Source: Sphingobacteriaceae bacterium (lineage in GTDB: Bacteria; Bacteroidota; Bacteroidia; B-17B0; Aurantibacillaceae). Taken from it: a stretch of 64,000 nt of DNA. The DNA lies in contig JADJLA010000001.1 of the NCBI GenBank assembly GCA_016705695.1, positions 186,001 through 250,000 on the forward strand, in the 5' to 3' direction. The notes under the pieces are model-generated. The model ran no database searches. It was not told the origin of the DNA and saw only the letters and a list, made by a program, of their open reading frames with translations. Positions 45,836-53,771 of the stretch are shown one piece after another. Each line of letters opens with the position of its first letter. Position 1 is the stretch's first letter. Position numbers and translations under genes: made by a program.

Positions 45836-45851
45836 TTCGTATATTTACGAA
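45836..45851. promoter_or_regulatory. ArsR operator 1 (TTCGT-N6-ACGAA) in the arsR promoter
   Basis: It lies within a perfect 8-bp inverted repeat TGTTCGTA-TATT-TACGAACA (45834-45853). It overlaps a TATATTTA -7-like box and ends 15 bp before the arsR ATG, as expected for autorepression. Confidence 0.7.
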
Positions 45852-45866
45852 CAGAAATAAAAACAC

Positions 45867-46166
45867 ATGCCAACCGAAACAAAAAAATATACCGATAAAC
45901 AAGAGCTAATCGCTAAGTTTAGCAATGCACTTGGGCATCCGGTAAGGGTAGCCATCCTTCAACAGCTTTCAAAACAGAGTTGTTGCTTTCATGGAGACAT
46001 GGCAGAGGTATTGCCCATAGCAAATAGCACCCTGTCGCAGCATTTAAAGGTATTAAGAGAAGCCGGACTTATACAGGGAGAAATTGATCCTCCAAAAACA
46101 AAATATTGTATTAATAAAGAGAACTGGAACTTAGCAAAAGGTTTGATGATAGGATTTTTTGATTAA
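45867..46166 (+). CDS. arsR: ArsR-family metalloregulator
   Basis: The 99-aa winged-helix repressor has a recognition helix region ANSTLSQHLKVLREAGLI. It has a vicinal Cys pair in KQSCCFHGDMAEVLP, the likely As(III)/Sb(III)-binding site, although the layout differs from the E. coli CVC motif. It is the first gene of the arsenic/thiol operon and sits directly behind the operator at 45836. A second, equally spaced operator is downstream at 46185. It should dissociate from DNA when metalloid binds. Confidence 0.92.
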   Translation: MPTETKKYTDKQELIAKFSNALGHPVRVAILQQLSKQSCCFHGDMAEVLPIANSTLSQHLKVLREAGLIQGEIDPPKTKYCINKENWNLAKGLMIGFFD

Positions 46167-46184
46167 AAAAATTTGACTATGATA

Positions 46185-46200
46185 TTCGTCATCTTACGAA
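46185..46200. promoter_or_regulatory. ArsR operator 2 (TTCGT-N6-ACGAA) upstream of the redox gene
   Basis: It has the same half-sites and spacing as operator 1, followed by a further ACGAA half-site at 46203-46207. It lies in the 166-bp gap between arsR and the thioredoxin-like gene, so the structural genes may have their own regulated promoter. Confidence 0.65.
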
Positions 46201-46255
46201 CTACGAACAATAAGTAAATTCACTAACAGAAACAAAACATAAAATTCAATATGAA

Positions 46256-46299
46256 ATACCCATCATGCTTCTAAGTTAAATGCAAAAAATGATGGGTAT
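46256..46299. repeat. Hairpin between arsR and the thioredoxin-like gene
   Basis: A perfect 11-bp inverted repeat ATACCCATCAT/ATGATGGGTAT with a 22-nt loop lies 34 bp before the next ATG. There is no T-run after it, so it is more likely an mRNA 5' stabiliser or protein site than a terminator. Confidence 0.6.
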
Positions 46300-46332
46300 A
46301 CCATATGACAATAAAAAAAATAAAATCAACAT

Positions 46333-46572
46333 ATGAAAAAGCAAGTAAAAGTATTAGGACCGGGATGTACAAAATGCAAAACCACCTACAACAATGTATT
46401 AGAAGCTGTAAAGCAATTAGGCATTGAAGCAGATGTAACCAAAATAGAAGACATTGAAGAGATGATGAAATACAATGTGCTTACAACGCCTGTATTAATG
46501 GTTGACGATGTAATTAAAGTAAAAGGCAGAGTTGCCGACATCAACGAAATAAAACAATTATTAACCGCTTAA
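46333..46572 (+). CDS. Thioredoxin-like small redox-active disulfide protein
   Basis: The 79-aa protein has a glutaredoxin/thioredoxin-like fold: VLGPGCTKCKTTYNNV with a CxxC (Cys12, Cys15), ITKIEDIEEMMKYNV-type middle helix and TPVLMVDDVIKVKGR with a cis-Pro. This small family (redox-active disulfide protein 2 type) commonly accompanies ArsP permeases. Here it may handle thiol-bound metalloid or reduce partner proteins in the cytoplasm. The next gene is 11 bp downstream. Confidence 0.9.
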   Translation: MKKQVKVLGPGCTKCKTTYNNVLEAVKQLGIEADVTKIEDIEEMMKYNVLTTPVLMVDDVIKVKGRVADINEIKQLLTA

Positions 46573-46583
46573 AAAATATAAAC

Positions 46584-46967
46584 ATGGAAAATCAAACCTT
46601 AGTAAAAGAAATAAGCCTTTTTAATGCACTTGAGTATGTTAAAAATGGAGCGTTATTCGTGGATGTACGTGAAAAAGAAGAAGTAGATCAATTAGCTTAT
46701 GATGTGCCAAACATTATTAACATACCATTAAGTGTGTTTGAAGATCATTACACAGAAATTCCTAAAGATAAGGAAGTAGTAATGGTTTGTAAAGGTGGTG
46801 GAAGAAGTTTAAGAGCCGCAGGATTTTTAGTGAATCATGACTATGCCAATGTTGTAAATATGCAAAACGGTATTGTCGGATGGGTGCAGAGTGGATTTCC
46901 TTTTAAAGGGGATAAATCAAGCGTAATATCAAATAGCTGCGATTGCAGTAAACCGGGATGTTGCTAA
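46584..46967 (+). CDS. Rhodanese-like protein with Cys-rich C-terminal tail
   Basis: The 127-aa protein is a single rhodanese domain (FVDVREKEEVDQLAYD, VVMVCKGGGRSLRAAGFL with catalytic Cys, and a final GIVGWVQSGFPF). It carries an extra tail, SNSCDCSKPGCC, with four Cys in ten residues. The tail is beyond the usual domain end and resembles a soft-metal ligand cluster. In this operon it may move persulfide sulfur or bind arsenite, but that is an inference. Confidence 0.9.
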   Translation: MENQTLVKEISLFNALEYVKNGALFVDVREKEEVDQLAYDVPNIINIPLSVFEDHYTEIPKDKEVVMVCKGGGRSLRAAGFLVNHDYANVVNMQNGIVGWVQSGFPFKGDKSSVISNSCDCSKPGCC

Positions 46968-46979
46968 AATAAATAAACT

Positions 46980-47957
46980 ATGTTTGATTGGTTACAACAT
47001 ATAGTAGATTGGTTAATCTATTCAGTCTTTGGTTTAACGCATGGCTCAAAAATTGGCGATGCGTTAAACTTCTTTGTATTTGATACAATAAAGATTTTTA
47101 TCCTCTTAGGATTTATAACCATTTTAATGGGCATGATTAATTCGTATTTCCCAATTGATAGAGTCCGTAATTTTTTAACCAAACGTAAATGGTATGGCTT
47201 AGACTATTTTTTAGCCTCTTTCTTTGGAACTATTACTCCATTTTGTTCTTGTTCCTCTGTGCCTTTGTTCATAGGCTTTGTAAAAGGCGGTATTCCTTTG
47301 GGTGTAACATTGGCATTTTTAATTTCATCGCCATTGGTGGATGCAGTTTCTGTTGCCATGTTCCTCGGTATGTTTGGATGGAAAACAACAATCGTATATG
47401 TGGTGAGTGGAATTGTTTTGTCAATGATAGCAGGATACACGCTCGGTAAATTAAAATTAGAGCATTTACTTACCGATTGGGTTAAAAAAATATTGGAGAA
47501 TAAACAAGCTGCCGATGAAAACTACGAAGAAGAAAAACAAACTTTCGTGCAACGCATACCCGGCATTGGAAAAGAAGCATTAGGGATCGTTAAAGGTGTT
47601 TCACTTTACATTTTAATTGGTATTGCCATTGGTGGTTTAATGCACGGATTTATTCCAACCGGATTTTTTGAACAGTATATTACTAAAGAAAACCCATTTG
47701 CAGTTCCAATAGCCACTATAGTTGGTGTGCCTATGTATAGCAATGCCGCAGGTGTTTTACCTATCATGCAAGTGTTGGTTCAAAAAGGAATTCCAATTGG
47801 AACAGCCATTGCATTTATGATGGCGGTTGTTGGTTTATCAATACCGGAAGGTTTATTACTTAAAAAAGTAATGACAACAAAAATGCTTTTAATATTCTTC
47901 GGAGTAGTAACAGCTTGTATTATCATTTCAGGATATGTATTCAATTTAATTCTATAA
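46980..47957 (+). CDS. arsP: ArsP-type permease (DUF318 family)
   Basis: The 325-aa protein has about 8 transmembrane helices in two related halves, with the family signature TPFCSCSSVPLFIGFVKGG and its second copy GVPMYSNAAGVLPIMQVLVQKG. The Cys pair in the first is conserved in the family. ArsP members export trivalent organoarsenicals; others have unknown or wider roles. It lies 12 bp after the rhodanese gene and in the same transcript as ArsF- and ArsG-like genes, which supports an arsenic-related role. Confidence 0.87.
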   Translation: MFDWLQHIVDWLIYSVFGLTHGSKIGDALNFFVFDTIKIFILLGFITILMGMINSYFPIDRVRNFLTKRKWYGLDYFLASFFGTITPFCSCSSVPLFIGFVKGGIPLGVTLAFLISSPLVDAVSVAMFLGMFGWKTTIVYVVSGIVLSMIAGYTLGKLKLEHLLTDWVKKILENKQAADENYEEEKQTFVQRIPGIGKEALGIVKGVSLYILIGIAIGGLMHGFIPTGFFEQYITKENPFAVPIATIVGVPMYSNAAGVLPIMQVLVQKGIPIGTAIAFMMAVVGLSIPEGLLLKKVMTTKMLLIFFGVVTACIIISGYVFNLIL

Positions 47958-47962
47958 ATCTT

Positions 47963-48409
47963 ATGACACAAGAATTATTACAACTATTTAAAATGGGTAG
48001 AACCCGTTTAACCAATCAACTACCAAATATTAAGGAAGCGGATCTTGTGAAAAAATTACATCCAAATTCAAACTCAATTGGTTTTTTAATGCAGCACATA
48101 GCTGAAGTAGAACAATTGTTTGCAAAGAATGTATTTGGATTGGATATTAGAGTAACAATGTCAACCGTTGGAAAAACAATCCACGACACAGGAAAATTTA
48201 CCAACCTTAATGCAGAACTTGAACTACTAAATGAATCGGCTTCCGTATTAGAACAGGCAATCTTAAAGCAAACTGATGCTGATTGGCAAGGCAATGTTAC
48301 AACAGCCGAATTTGGAACAGTAACAAAAGCGGAAGCTTTATCTCGTATCATTTCGCATACAGCATACCACGCAGGACAAATAGGTTTAATTTTAAAATAC
48401 GCAAGCTAA
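47963..48409 (+). CDS. DinB-family protein
   Basis: The protein has 148 aa from ATG 47963. The ORF could extend 48 bp upstream into the permease gene, but the family begins MTQELLQLFKMGR. It is a four-helix bundle with the DinB metal triad likely from the His residues in FLMQHIAEVEQLF and ISHTAYHAGQIGLIL. Members of the fold are thiol-dependent metalloenzymes or bacillithiol transferases, which would suit a thiol/metalloid operon. The exact activity is unknown. Confidence 0.85.
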   Translation: MTQELLQLFKMGRTRLTNQLPNIKEADLVKKLHPNSNSIGFLMQHIAEVEQLFAKNVFGLDIRVTMSTVGKTIHDTGKFTNLNAELELLNESASVLEQAILKQTDADWQGNVTTAEFGTVTKAEALSRIISHTAYHAGQIGLILKYAS

Positions 48410-48859
48410 ATGAAACAAATTTTAATAATTCTTACAATAGCTACTGGACTATTCACGGCCTGCAACTCTGCTCCAAAAGCAGAGAATGAAACTGTTAAAG
48501 TTGAAACAACTACCACAGTCGCAAAACAAAATCGCTTAGAGGTATATTGTTTTCATGGCACACGCCAATGCGAAACTTGCAAGAACATGAAAGCGAATAC
48601 TAAAACTGTATTAGATAAATATTTTGCTTCACAGTTAAAAGATAGTAGCATCGTATTTTCAATTATTGATGTGGATGATGAAAAAAATGAAAAGTTAGCA
48701 GAGAAATTTCAAGCTACCGGAACTGCATTAATGATCAACAAAGTAGTGAATGGAAAAGACAGTATTATCGATTGGAGCGATTTTGCATTTGAAAAAGCCA
48801 ATGATAACGAAGTATTTATTTCCAAGTTAAAAACCATGATAGACGCTGCTCTAAAATAA
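48410..48859 (+). CDS. arsF: ArsF-family lipoprotein (thioredoxin-like)
   Basis: The 149-aa protein has a lipoprotein signal (TGLFTAC, Cys18) and a thioredoxin-like core. The key motif is YCFHGTRQCETCKNMKANT with three Cys, and IIDVDDEKNEKLAEKF follows. It fits the ArsF family described next to ArsG in Bacteroidota arsenic operons. It starts at the base after the upstream stop and overlaps the ArsG-like gene by one base, so the two are coupled. It is predicted to be periplasmic. Confidence 0.85.
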   Translation: MKQILIILTIATGLFTACNSAPKAENETVKVETTTTVAKQNRLEVYCFHGTRQCETCKNMKANTKTVLDKYFASQLKDSSIVFSIIDVDDEKNEKLAEKFQATGTALMINKVVNGKDSIIDWSDFAFEKANDNEVFISKLKTMIDAALK

Positions 48860-49575
48860 TGACTGAGACACTTTATCAATGGATGAATAGCAGTAACTTT
48901 CCTTTAGTTTCTGCTTTACTGTTAGGGATACTTACAGCAATTAGCCCTTGCCCTTTAGCCACAAATATTACCGCTATTGCTTTTATTTCAAAGAATAATT
49001 CTGAAGGAAGAAAAAAGGTTTTGTTGAGCGGGTTGCTTTACACTTTAGGTTTAGCTTTTACTTATACAAGCATTGCTCTTATTATCACCTTCGGTGCAAG
49101 CAAATTTCATGTAGCTAAATTCTTCCAAGGTAATGGAGAAAAGTATGTCGGACCGATTATGGTTCTTGTAGGATTAGTGATGTTAAATGTGATTAAACTT
49201 AACTTTTTAGGAAAAGGAAACTTTACCGAGAAATGGAGCGATAAGTTTAAAGAAAAAGGATTGCTTGGCGCATTTTTATTAGGCGCATTATTCGCAATGG
49301 CTTTTTGTCCGTATAGCGGAGCATTATATTTTGGGGCATTAATCCCAATGAGTATCAAAGGTGGTGCAGGAATAATGTATCCTTTGTTTTACGCACTTGG
49401 AGCAGGAACATTGGTAATGTTCTTTACAGGCGTTATAGCCTTTAGCATTTCGCAATTAGGAAAATATTTTAAGGCCATTCAGAAAACTGAAAAGGTAATG
49501 CGAATCATTGCCGGACTATTGTTTGTTTTAACAGGTTTGTACTATATTTTAATTTATTTAAAAGTGATCGAGTAA
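48859..49575 (+). CDS. arsG: ArsG-family permease (CcdA/DsbD-like)
   Basis: The 238-aa protein has six membrane helices and the LysE/CcdA-like layout with Cys in each half: ISPCPLATNITAIAF and MAFCPYSGALYFGAL. ArsG-family members have been linked to efflux of aromatic arsenicals, while CcdA relatives move electrons to periplasmic thioredoxins. With a thioredoxin-like lipoprotein directly before it, electron transfer is a real alternative to efflux. Confidence 0.83.
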   Translation: MTETLYQWMNSSNFPLVSALLLGILTAISPCPLATNITAIAFISKNNSEGRKKVLLSGLLYTLGLAFTYTSIALIITFGASKFHVAKFFQGNGEKYVGPIMVLVGLVMLNVIKLNFLGKGNFTEKWSDKFKEKGLLGAFLLGALFAMAFCPYSGALYFGALIPMSIKGGAGIMYPLFYALGAGTLVMFFTGVIAFSISQLGKYFKAIQKTEKVMRIIAGLLFVLTGLYYILIYLKVIE

Positions 49576-50757
49576 ATGAAAGGCATAACAAAAACAGTTT
49601 GGACATTATCTCTTGTTAGTTTGTTTACAGATACTGCAAGTGAAATGTTATATCCAATAATGCCAATCTATTTAAAAACAATCGGTTTTTCAATTATCCT
49701 TATCGGTGTTCTTGAAGGAATTGCGGAAGCAACTGCGGGTTTAAGCAAAGGATATTTTGGCAAACTATCAGATAATTCAGGTAAAAGAGTTCCGTTTGTT
49801 CAAATTGGTTATGCTTTAAGTACTATCTCACGTCCAATGATGGTCATTTTTATTTATCCCTTATGGATATTTTTTGCAAGAACTTTAGATAGACTTGGTA
49901 AAGGAATTAGAACCGGTGCAAGAGATGCTATTTTATCAGATGAAGCTACCCCCGAAACAAAAGGTAAAGTTTTTGGATTTCACCGATCAATGGATACGTT
50001 AGGCGCAGTACTAGGTCCTTCTATTGCCCTACTATATTTATATTTTTATCCAGAAGATTATAATACATTATTTTATGTAGCAATTATTCCCGGAATATTT
50101 GCTGTACTAACATCTTTAATTATAAAAGACAAAGTCAATTCACAACCTAAAGATGTAAAGAAAACATCATTTCTTTCATTCCTAAATTATTGGAAAGAGA
50201 GTCCGTCAGAATACCGTAAATTATTAGTAGGGCTATTAGCTTTTACACTTTTCAATAGTTCAGATGTGTTTTTGCTTTTGAAAGCAAAACAAGCAGGGTT
50301 AAATGATACAATGGTAGTAGGCGTGTATATATTTTACAACCTAATTTATGCCATTTTTGCTTACCCTCTTGGAAGAATCGCAGATAGAATTGGTTTAAAA
50401 AAAATGTATATAATAGGGCTTACAGTTTTTGCAATTGTTTATTTTGGAATGGGCTTAAGTCATAATATTTATATAATAGTTGCTTTGTTTTTTCTTTATG
50501 GACTTTATTCTGCTGCAACAGAAGGCATATCTAAAGCCTGGATTAGTAACATTAGTGATAAAAAAAACACTGCCACTGCAATTGGCACCTACTCATCTTT
50601 TCAAAGCATTTGTACCATGTTAGCAAGCTCATTTGCTGGAATCCTTTGGTATCAATTTGGGGCGAGGACTACTTTTATTGTTACAGGTATAGTTACCTCA
50701 ATTGTAATCTTATATTTTTTAAAATATTTACCAAAACAGGAAAAGATTATTAATTAA
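49576..50757 (+). CDS. Major facilitator superfamily transporter
   Basis: The 393-aa protein has 12 predicted helices. The MFS loop 2-3 signature is GYFGKLSDNSGKR, and the RTLDRLGKGIRTGARDAIL segment belongs to a subgroup often found in arsenic or metal operons (ArsJ/MFS-like). The ATG follows the arsG stop without a gap. The substrate is not readable; a link to the ArsR-controlled export system is inferred from position. Confidence 0.87.
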   Translation: MKGITKTVWTLSLVSLFTDTASEMLYPIMPIYLKTIGFSIILIGVLEGIAEATAGLSKGYFGKLSDNSGKRVPFVQIGYALSTISRPMMVIFIYPLWIFFARTLDRLGKGIRTGARDAILSDEATPETKGKVFGFHRSMDTLGAVLGPSIALLYLYFYPEDYNTLFYVAIIPGIFAVLTSLIIKDKVNSQPKDVKKTSFLSFLNYWKESPSEYRKLLVGLLAFTLFNSSDVFLLLKAKQAGLNDTMVVGVYIFYNLIYAIFAYPLGRIADRIGLKKMYIIGLTVFAIVYFGMGLSHNIYIIVALFFLYGLYSAATEGISKAWISNISDKKNTATAIGTYSSFQSICTMLASSFAGILWYQFGARTTFIVTGIVTSIVILYFLKYLPKQEKIIN

Positions 50758-50771
50758 CAAAATTCAAACGG

Positions 50772-51425
50772 ATGAAATTATTTATCTCACAAATATTTAT
50801 ACTTCTTGTAAGTAATGTACTTAGTCAAAACCCATCCATTAAAGTTTTAGATACAGATTTTTCAAAAGGTAGGTTACAAAACGTACAAACGATTACGTTA
50901 AACGATGCAGTTAAATTGCATGGGCATTTATGTGATGGCTTGGTTGTGGGCTTCTTAGGATTAAAAGAGGGACTTTATAAATTGTATCCTGATAGTATCA
51001 TAGATAGAACCAATAATCGAATAGTGAGTAAACCTTCTCCTTGTTTAACTGATATCGCCATTTTTATGACCGGGGCACGATACCAGTACAACACCTATTA
51101 TGTTTCAGACAGCATCAAGTATCAGTTTATCGTGCAACGCATTGACAATGAAAAAACATATGGAATCAAGCTAAAACCCGGCTTAATGCCAACTGCAATT
51201 GATAGTTTGGGGAGATTAGCCACCAAAGGCGAATTGGATGCATGTGGGATCGATAGCCTAAGGAAATTGGAAAGTGAATTTTCGACTTTTTTACTTTCCA
51301 AAAACCCTCAAGACCTCTTTATTATTGAGGAAATCAAAAACTACAAATGGTTACCTGTTCTAAAAGGTAACTTCCTCAAAACCGATGTGTTGAATAAAAA
51401 GTTACAAAACTGTTTGCCGAGGTAG
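50772..51425 (+). CDS. FmdE-family secreted protein
   Basis: The 217-aa protein has a signal peptide (MKLFISQIFILLVSNVLSQ) and a formylmethanofuran-dehydrogenase subunit E-like domain: LNDAVKLHGHLCDGLVVGFLGLK, with the conserved His and Cys metal ligands, and KPSPCLTDIAIFMTG. A last Cys lies near the C-terminus (LQNCLPR). In bacteria this family is not tied to methanogenesis and is thought to bind metals or thiol groups. It is the last gene of the operon, 14 bp after the MFS gene. Confidence 0.82.
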   Translation: MKLFISQIFILLVSNVLSQNPSIKVLDTDFSKGRLQNVQTITLNDAVKLHGHLCDGLVVGFLGLKEGLYKLYPDSIIDRTNNRIVSKPSPCLTDIAIFMTGARYQYNTYYVSDSIKYQFIVQRIDNEKTYGIKLKPGLMPTAIDSLGRLATKGELDACGIDSLRKLESEFSTFLLSKNPQDLFIIEEIKNYKWLPVLKGNFLKTDVLNKKLQNCLPR

Positions 51426-51469
51426 ATTAACAAATTCAGAATAGCTTTTTATTTATCACTTTACATCAA

Positions 51470-51485
51470 TGTGATTTAAATCATA
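51470..51485. promoter_or_regulatory. Candidate Crp-type site (TGTGA-N6-TCATA)
   Basis: One mismatch from the classical TGTGA-N6-TCACA. Its centre lies 51.5 bp before the -7 box of the efflux operon, so about 64 bp upstream of the start point. A single such site can occur by chance. Confidence 0.3.
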
Positions 51486-51505
51486 CAAAATAGTTGTTAA
51501 AATAA

Positions 51506-51554
51506 TTGTGGGGGAACAAAATGTTTAATACTTTTGTTAGTGAATACTTACTTA
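51506..51554 (+). promoter_or_regulatory. Promoter of the efflux operon with a TetR-type operator
   Basis: TTG (51506-51508), a 20-bp spacer and TACTTTTG (51529-51536) form a good Bacteroidota promoter. It is followed at once by the imperfect palindrome TTAGTGAATACTTACTTA (51537-51554), placed over the start point as a TetR repressor site would be. The first ATG is at 51565. Confidence 0.55.
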
Positions 51555-51564
51555 CATCCGAATT

Positions 51565-51978
51565 ATGAAAGGAAAAAACAACATAGCTATCGGTTTTCTT
51601 GTAATGGGATTGTTTATGGCATACGGCTTTCTATTGATTTATTTAAGAGACTTTGCTCCCGGTAAGGAAGAGTGGATTAACTCTTACTCTACTGGTAAGC
51701 ATTTTGAAACAAGGTTAGCTCATGTACACGGTAATCTTTTCGCCTTCTTAAATATTTTGATAGGTTACTTATTATTACATTTTAAAAATCAACTTAAAAA
51801 CACAACGGTAATTTCGTGGCTTGGATTAATTGGTCTATTAATGCCAACAGGAATTTTGTTAGAAGTGTATTTGGGTGCGTCCCCTGTTTTTGTGCTTATT
51901 GGTGCAATAAGCATGACGGTGTCTGTAATTTGGTTAGGAATCTCCTTTTATAAAATGAAACTTGAAAATGAAAAATAA
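51565..51978 (+). CDS. Small integral membrane protein, function unknown
   Basis: The 137-aa protein has four predicted helices (IAIGFLVMGLFMAYGFLLIY, GNLFAFLNILIGYLLLHF, ISWLGLIGLLMPTGILLEV, FVLIGAISMTVSVIWLGI) and a conserved-looking ETRLAHVHGNLFAF. I recognise no family. It lies at the head of the TetR-RND operon and overlaps the TetR gene, so it is under the same control. It could be a membrane-stress protein. Confidence 0.8.
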   Translation: MKGKNNIAIGFLVMGLFMAYGFLLIYLRDFAPGKEEWINSYSTGKHFETRLAHVHGNLFAFLNILIGYLLLHFKNQLKNTTVISWLGLIGLLMPTGILLEVYLGASPVFVLIGAISMTVSVIWLGISFYKMKLENEK

Positions 51979-52568
51979 TAAATTCTCTGAAAGACAAATA
52001 GAAATCATTGAAGCTGCTACCAAAAGAATTGATGAGCATGGCATTCAGGATTTAACCATTAAAACACTTGCTGCTGATTTAAAACTATCAGAAGCAGCAT
52101 TATATCGCCACTTTAAAAGCAAAAACGAAATATTTCTTGGCTTGTTAACCTACTTTATTGAAGAAATGAAAGAATCGATTGGATGTAATACTTTCCAACA
52201 AAGCTCACAATCCATCAGAACTTTTGAAAGATCTGTTTGATTCGCAATTAAAAACATTTGTACAAAAGCCTTCGGTAGTTAGTGTTATTTTTTCTGAAAG
52301 TATTTTTCAGTTTAATAAAGAATTGTCATCTACGGTTTCATCCATGATGGAATTGATGCAGAATCATATAGAAAGTATTGTAAAAAAAGGGCAGGCAAAT
52401 GGCTCATTCAGCAAAATAGTGGGCGTTTCAACAACAACAACAATTATAATGGGTGGGATGCGAATTACAGTTCTTAAATGGAAACTATCGGGTCATAAAT
52501 CTGATTTGATAAAAGATGGAAATAAAGTATTGAATGGAATATTAAAAATGGTAGAAACTAATCATTAA
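51968..52568 (+). pseudogene. TetR-family repressor, interrupted by a frameshift
   Basis: The N-terminal frame (to 52240) encodes a TetR helix-turn-helix: ATKRIDEHGIQDLTIKTLA, LKLSEAALYRHFKSKNEIFLGLL. The C-terminal ligand domain continues in another frame (to 52568): SELLKDLFDSQLKTFVQKPS and GMRITVLKWKLSG. The break lies near 52171-52180. The joined length is consistent with one extra base, giving a normal ~200-aa regulator. Either this copy is dead and the efflux operon is derepressed, or the base is a sequencing error. It overlaps the upstream gene. Confidence 0.85.
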
Positions 52569-52578
52569 CAAAAAACTT

Positions 52579-52971
52579 ATGAAACCAATTATTTTAAAAG
52601 TAGCAGCAGTTATCATTACATTATTTGCATTAATTACTCTATTTATGAGTACGTCTGTAATATTTGATTTATTTGGGATAAGAGAGAAGGAAGGTAATTA
52701 TGTATTATTTGTAGTGATTTCTAATTTCATTGCCGGATTTATGTATCTGTTTGCTGCATATGGCTTATTTACTGAAAAGAAATGGTCAACAAGACTGCTT
52801 TTGGTTACTACAACAATTCTTATTGTGAGTTTAATAGGTTTGTTAATTCATGCTAATACTGGCGGAATTTATGAGCAAAAAACGATTAAAGCCATGCTTT
52901 CTCGTATTGCTATTACAGGCGCATTTGCAGGCATATCGTGGTTCTTTATAACAAAAAAAAGATTAGCATAA
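52579..52971 (+). CDS. Small integral membrane protein, function unknown
   Basis: The 130-aa protein has four helices (ILKVAAVIITLFALITLFMST, YVLFVVISNFIAGFMYLFAA, LLLVTTTILIVSLIGLLIHA, IAITGAFAGISWFFIT). It has no motif I know. It sits between the TetR gene and a lipoprotein gene with no room for a promoter on either side (10 bp and 0 bp), so it belongs to the efflux operon. Confidence 0.8.
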   Translation: MKPIILKVAAVIITLFALITLFMSTSVIFDLFGIREKEGNYVLFVVISNFIAGFMYLFAAYGLFTEKKWSTRLLLVTTTILIVSLIGLLIHANTGGIYEQKTIKAMLSRIAITGAFAGISWFFITKKRLA

Positions 52972-53457
52972 ATGAAAAAATATTTGGCAATATTAATTGT
53001 GGTTCTTATGGGTATTACCTATGGCTGCAATAATCCTGTAAAGGAGGAAAATAGTGAGATTTCGAATACTAAATCTTTACCATCATCTAAGGAAAGCGAA
53101 CACCAACATACAGAGAGCGACTCCATTGAATTAAACAACGGAGCTAAATGGAAGGTTGTTCCTGAAATGATGGCGCATATTAGGAACATGGAATCAGACA
53201 TTAATCGTTTTGTTGAAGCTAAACATACAGAACTAAAGGACTTCACACAACTTGGAGCAAGTTTGCAAAAAAACATTGATCTCTTAACTTCAAATTGTAC
53301 AATGGAGGGAAAAGCCCATGATGAATTACATAAATGGTTGTTGCCTTATATTGATATGGTAGACAAATTGAATAAATCAAAAAATAGCGATGAGGCATTG
53401 CAAACCTTTGAGGAAATAAAAGCTTCTTATAAATTATTTAACATATACTTTGAATAA
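52972..53457 (+). CDS. Putative lipoprotein with His-rich segment
   Basis: The 161-aa protein has a lipobox (MGITYGC, Cys19). A short low-complexity region follows with ESEHQHTESDS, which could bind metal ions. The rest is helical (MMAHIRNMESDINRFVEAKH, DELHKWLLPYIDMVDKL) with one Cys. No family is recognised. The ATG follows the previous stop directly. It probably sits in the periplasm or outer membrane next to the RND pump. Confidence 0.78.
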   Translation: MKKYLAILIVVLMGITYGCNNPVKEENSEISNTKSLPSSKESEHQHTESDSIELNNGAKWKVVPEMMAHIRNMESDINRFVEAKHTELKDFTQLGASLQKNIDLLTSNCTMEGKAHDELHKWLLPYIDMVDKLNKSKNSDEALQTFEEIKASYKLFNIYFE

Positions 53458-53467
53458 AAAAGAAATC

Positions 53468-53755
53468 ATGAACATAAAATCAATCCATACCGAAGAAAAG
53501 CCTGTCAGCGCAAAGAAATTATTTTCTACAACTGAAGGAAATGTAACTGCTTTACAAATTATGGCAACCGGCGTTTTAAAAGAGCACATCACAACTGTTC
53601 CCGCTTTACTTATTTGTATCAATGGCAATGTGATTTTTAAAAATGAAAAAGGTGTATCAGAAAATCTTTCAAGTGGTGATGTGGTTAACATTGAGCCAAA
53701 CGTTAAACATTGGGTAGAAGGAATTCAAGACTCTCAATTACTATTAATCAAATAA
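53468..53755 (+). CDS. Small cupin-domain protein
   Basis: The protein has 95 aa from ATG 53468. It is a single cupin: TALQIMATGVLKEHITTVPA, ICINGNVIFKNEKG and LSSGDVVNIEPNVKHWVEGI. Only some of the usual His/Glu metal ligands are present (KEH, KHW). The role is unknown; comparable proteins are small sensors or isomerases. It is the gene just before the TolC-like gene. Confidence 0.85.
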   Translation: MNIKSIHTEEKPVSAKKLFSTTEGNVTALQIMATGVLKEHITTVPALLICINGNVIFKNEKGVSENLSSGDVVNIEPNVKHWVEGIQDSQLLLIK

Positions 53756-53771
53756 AAAAATTTGCCCAATC

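Noticed and set aside
51470..51485. TGTGA-N6-TCATA site as part of the same regulon as the 61-63 kb sites
   Set aside because: Its half-sites (TGTGA against TGTAAC), its spacer and its distance to the -7 box (51.5 against 29.5 bp) all differ, so it was kept only as a weak separate candidate.
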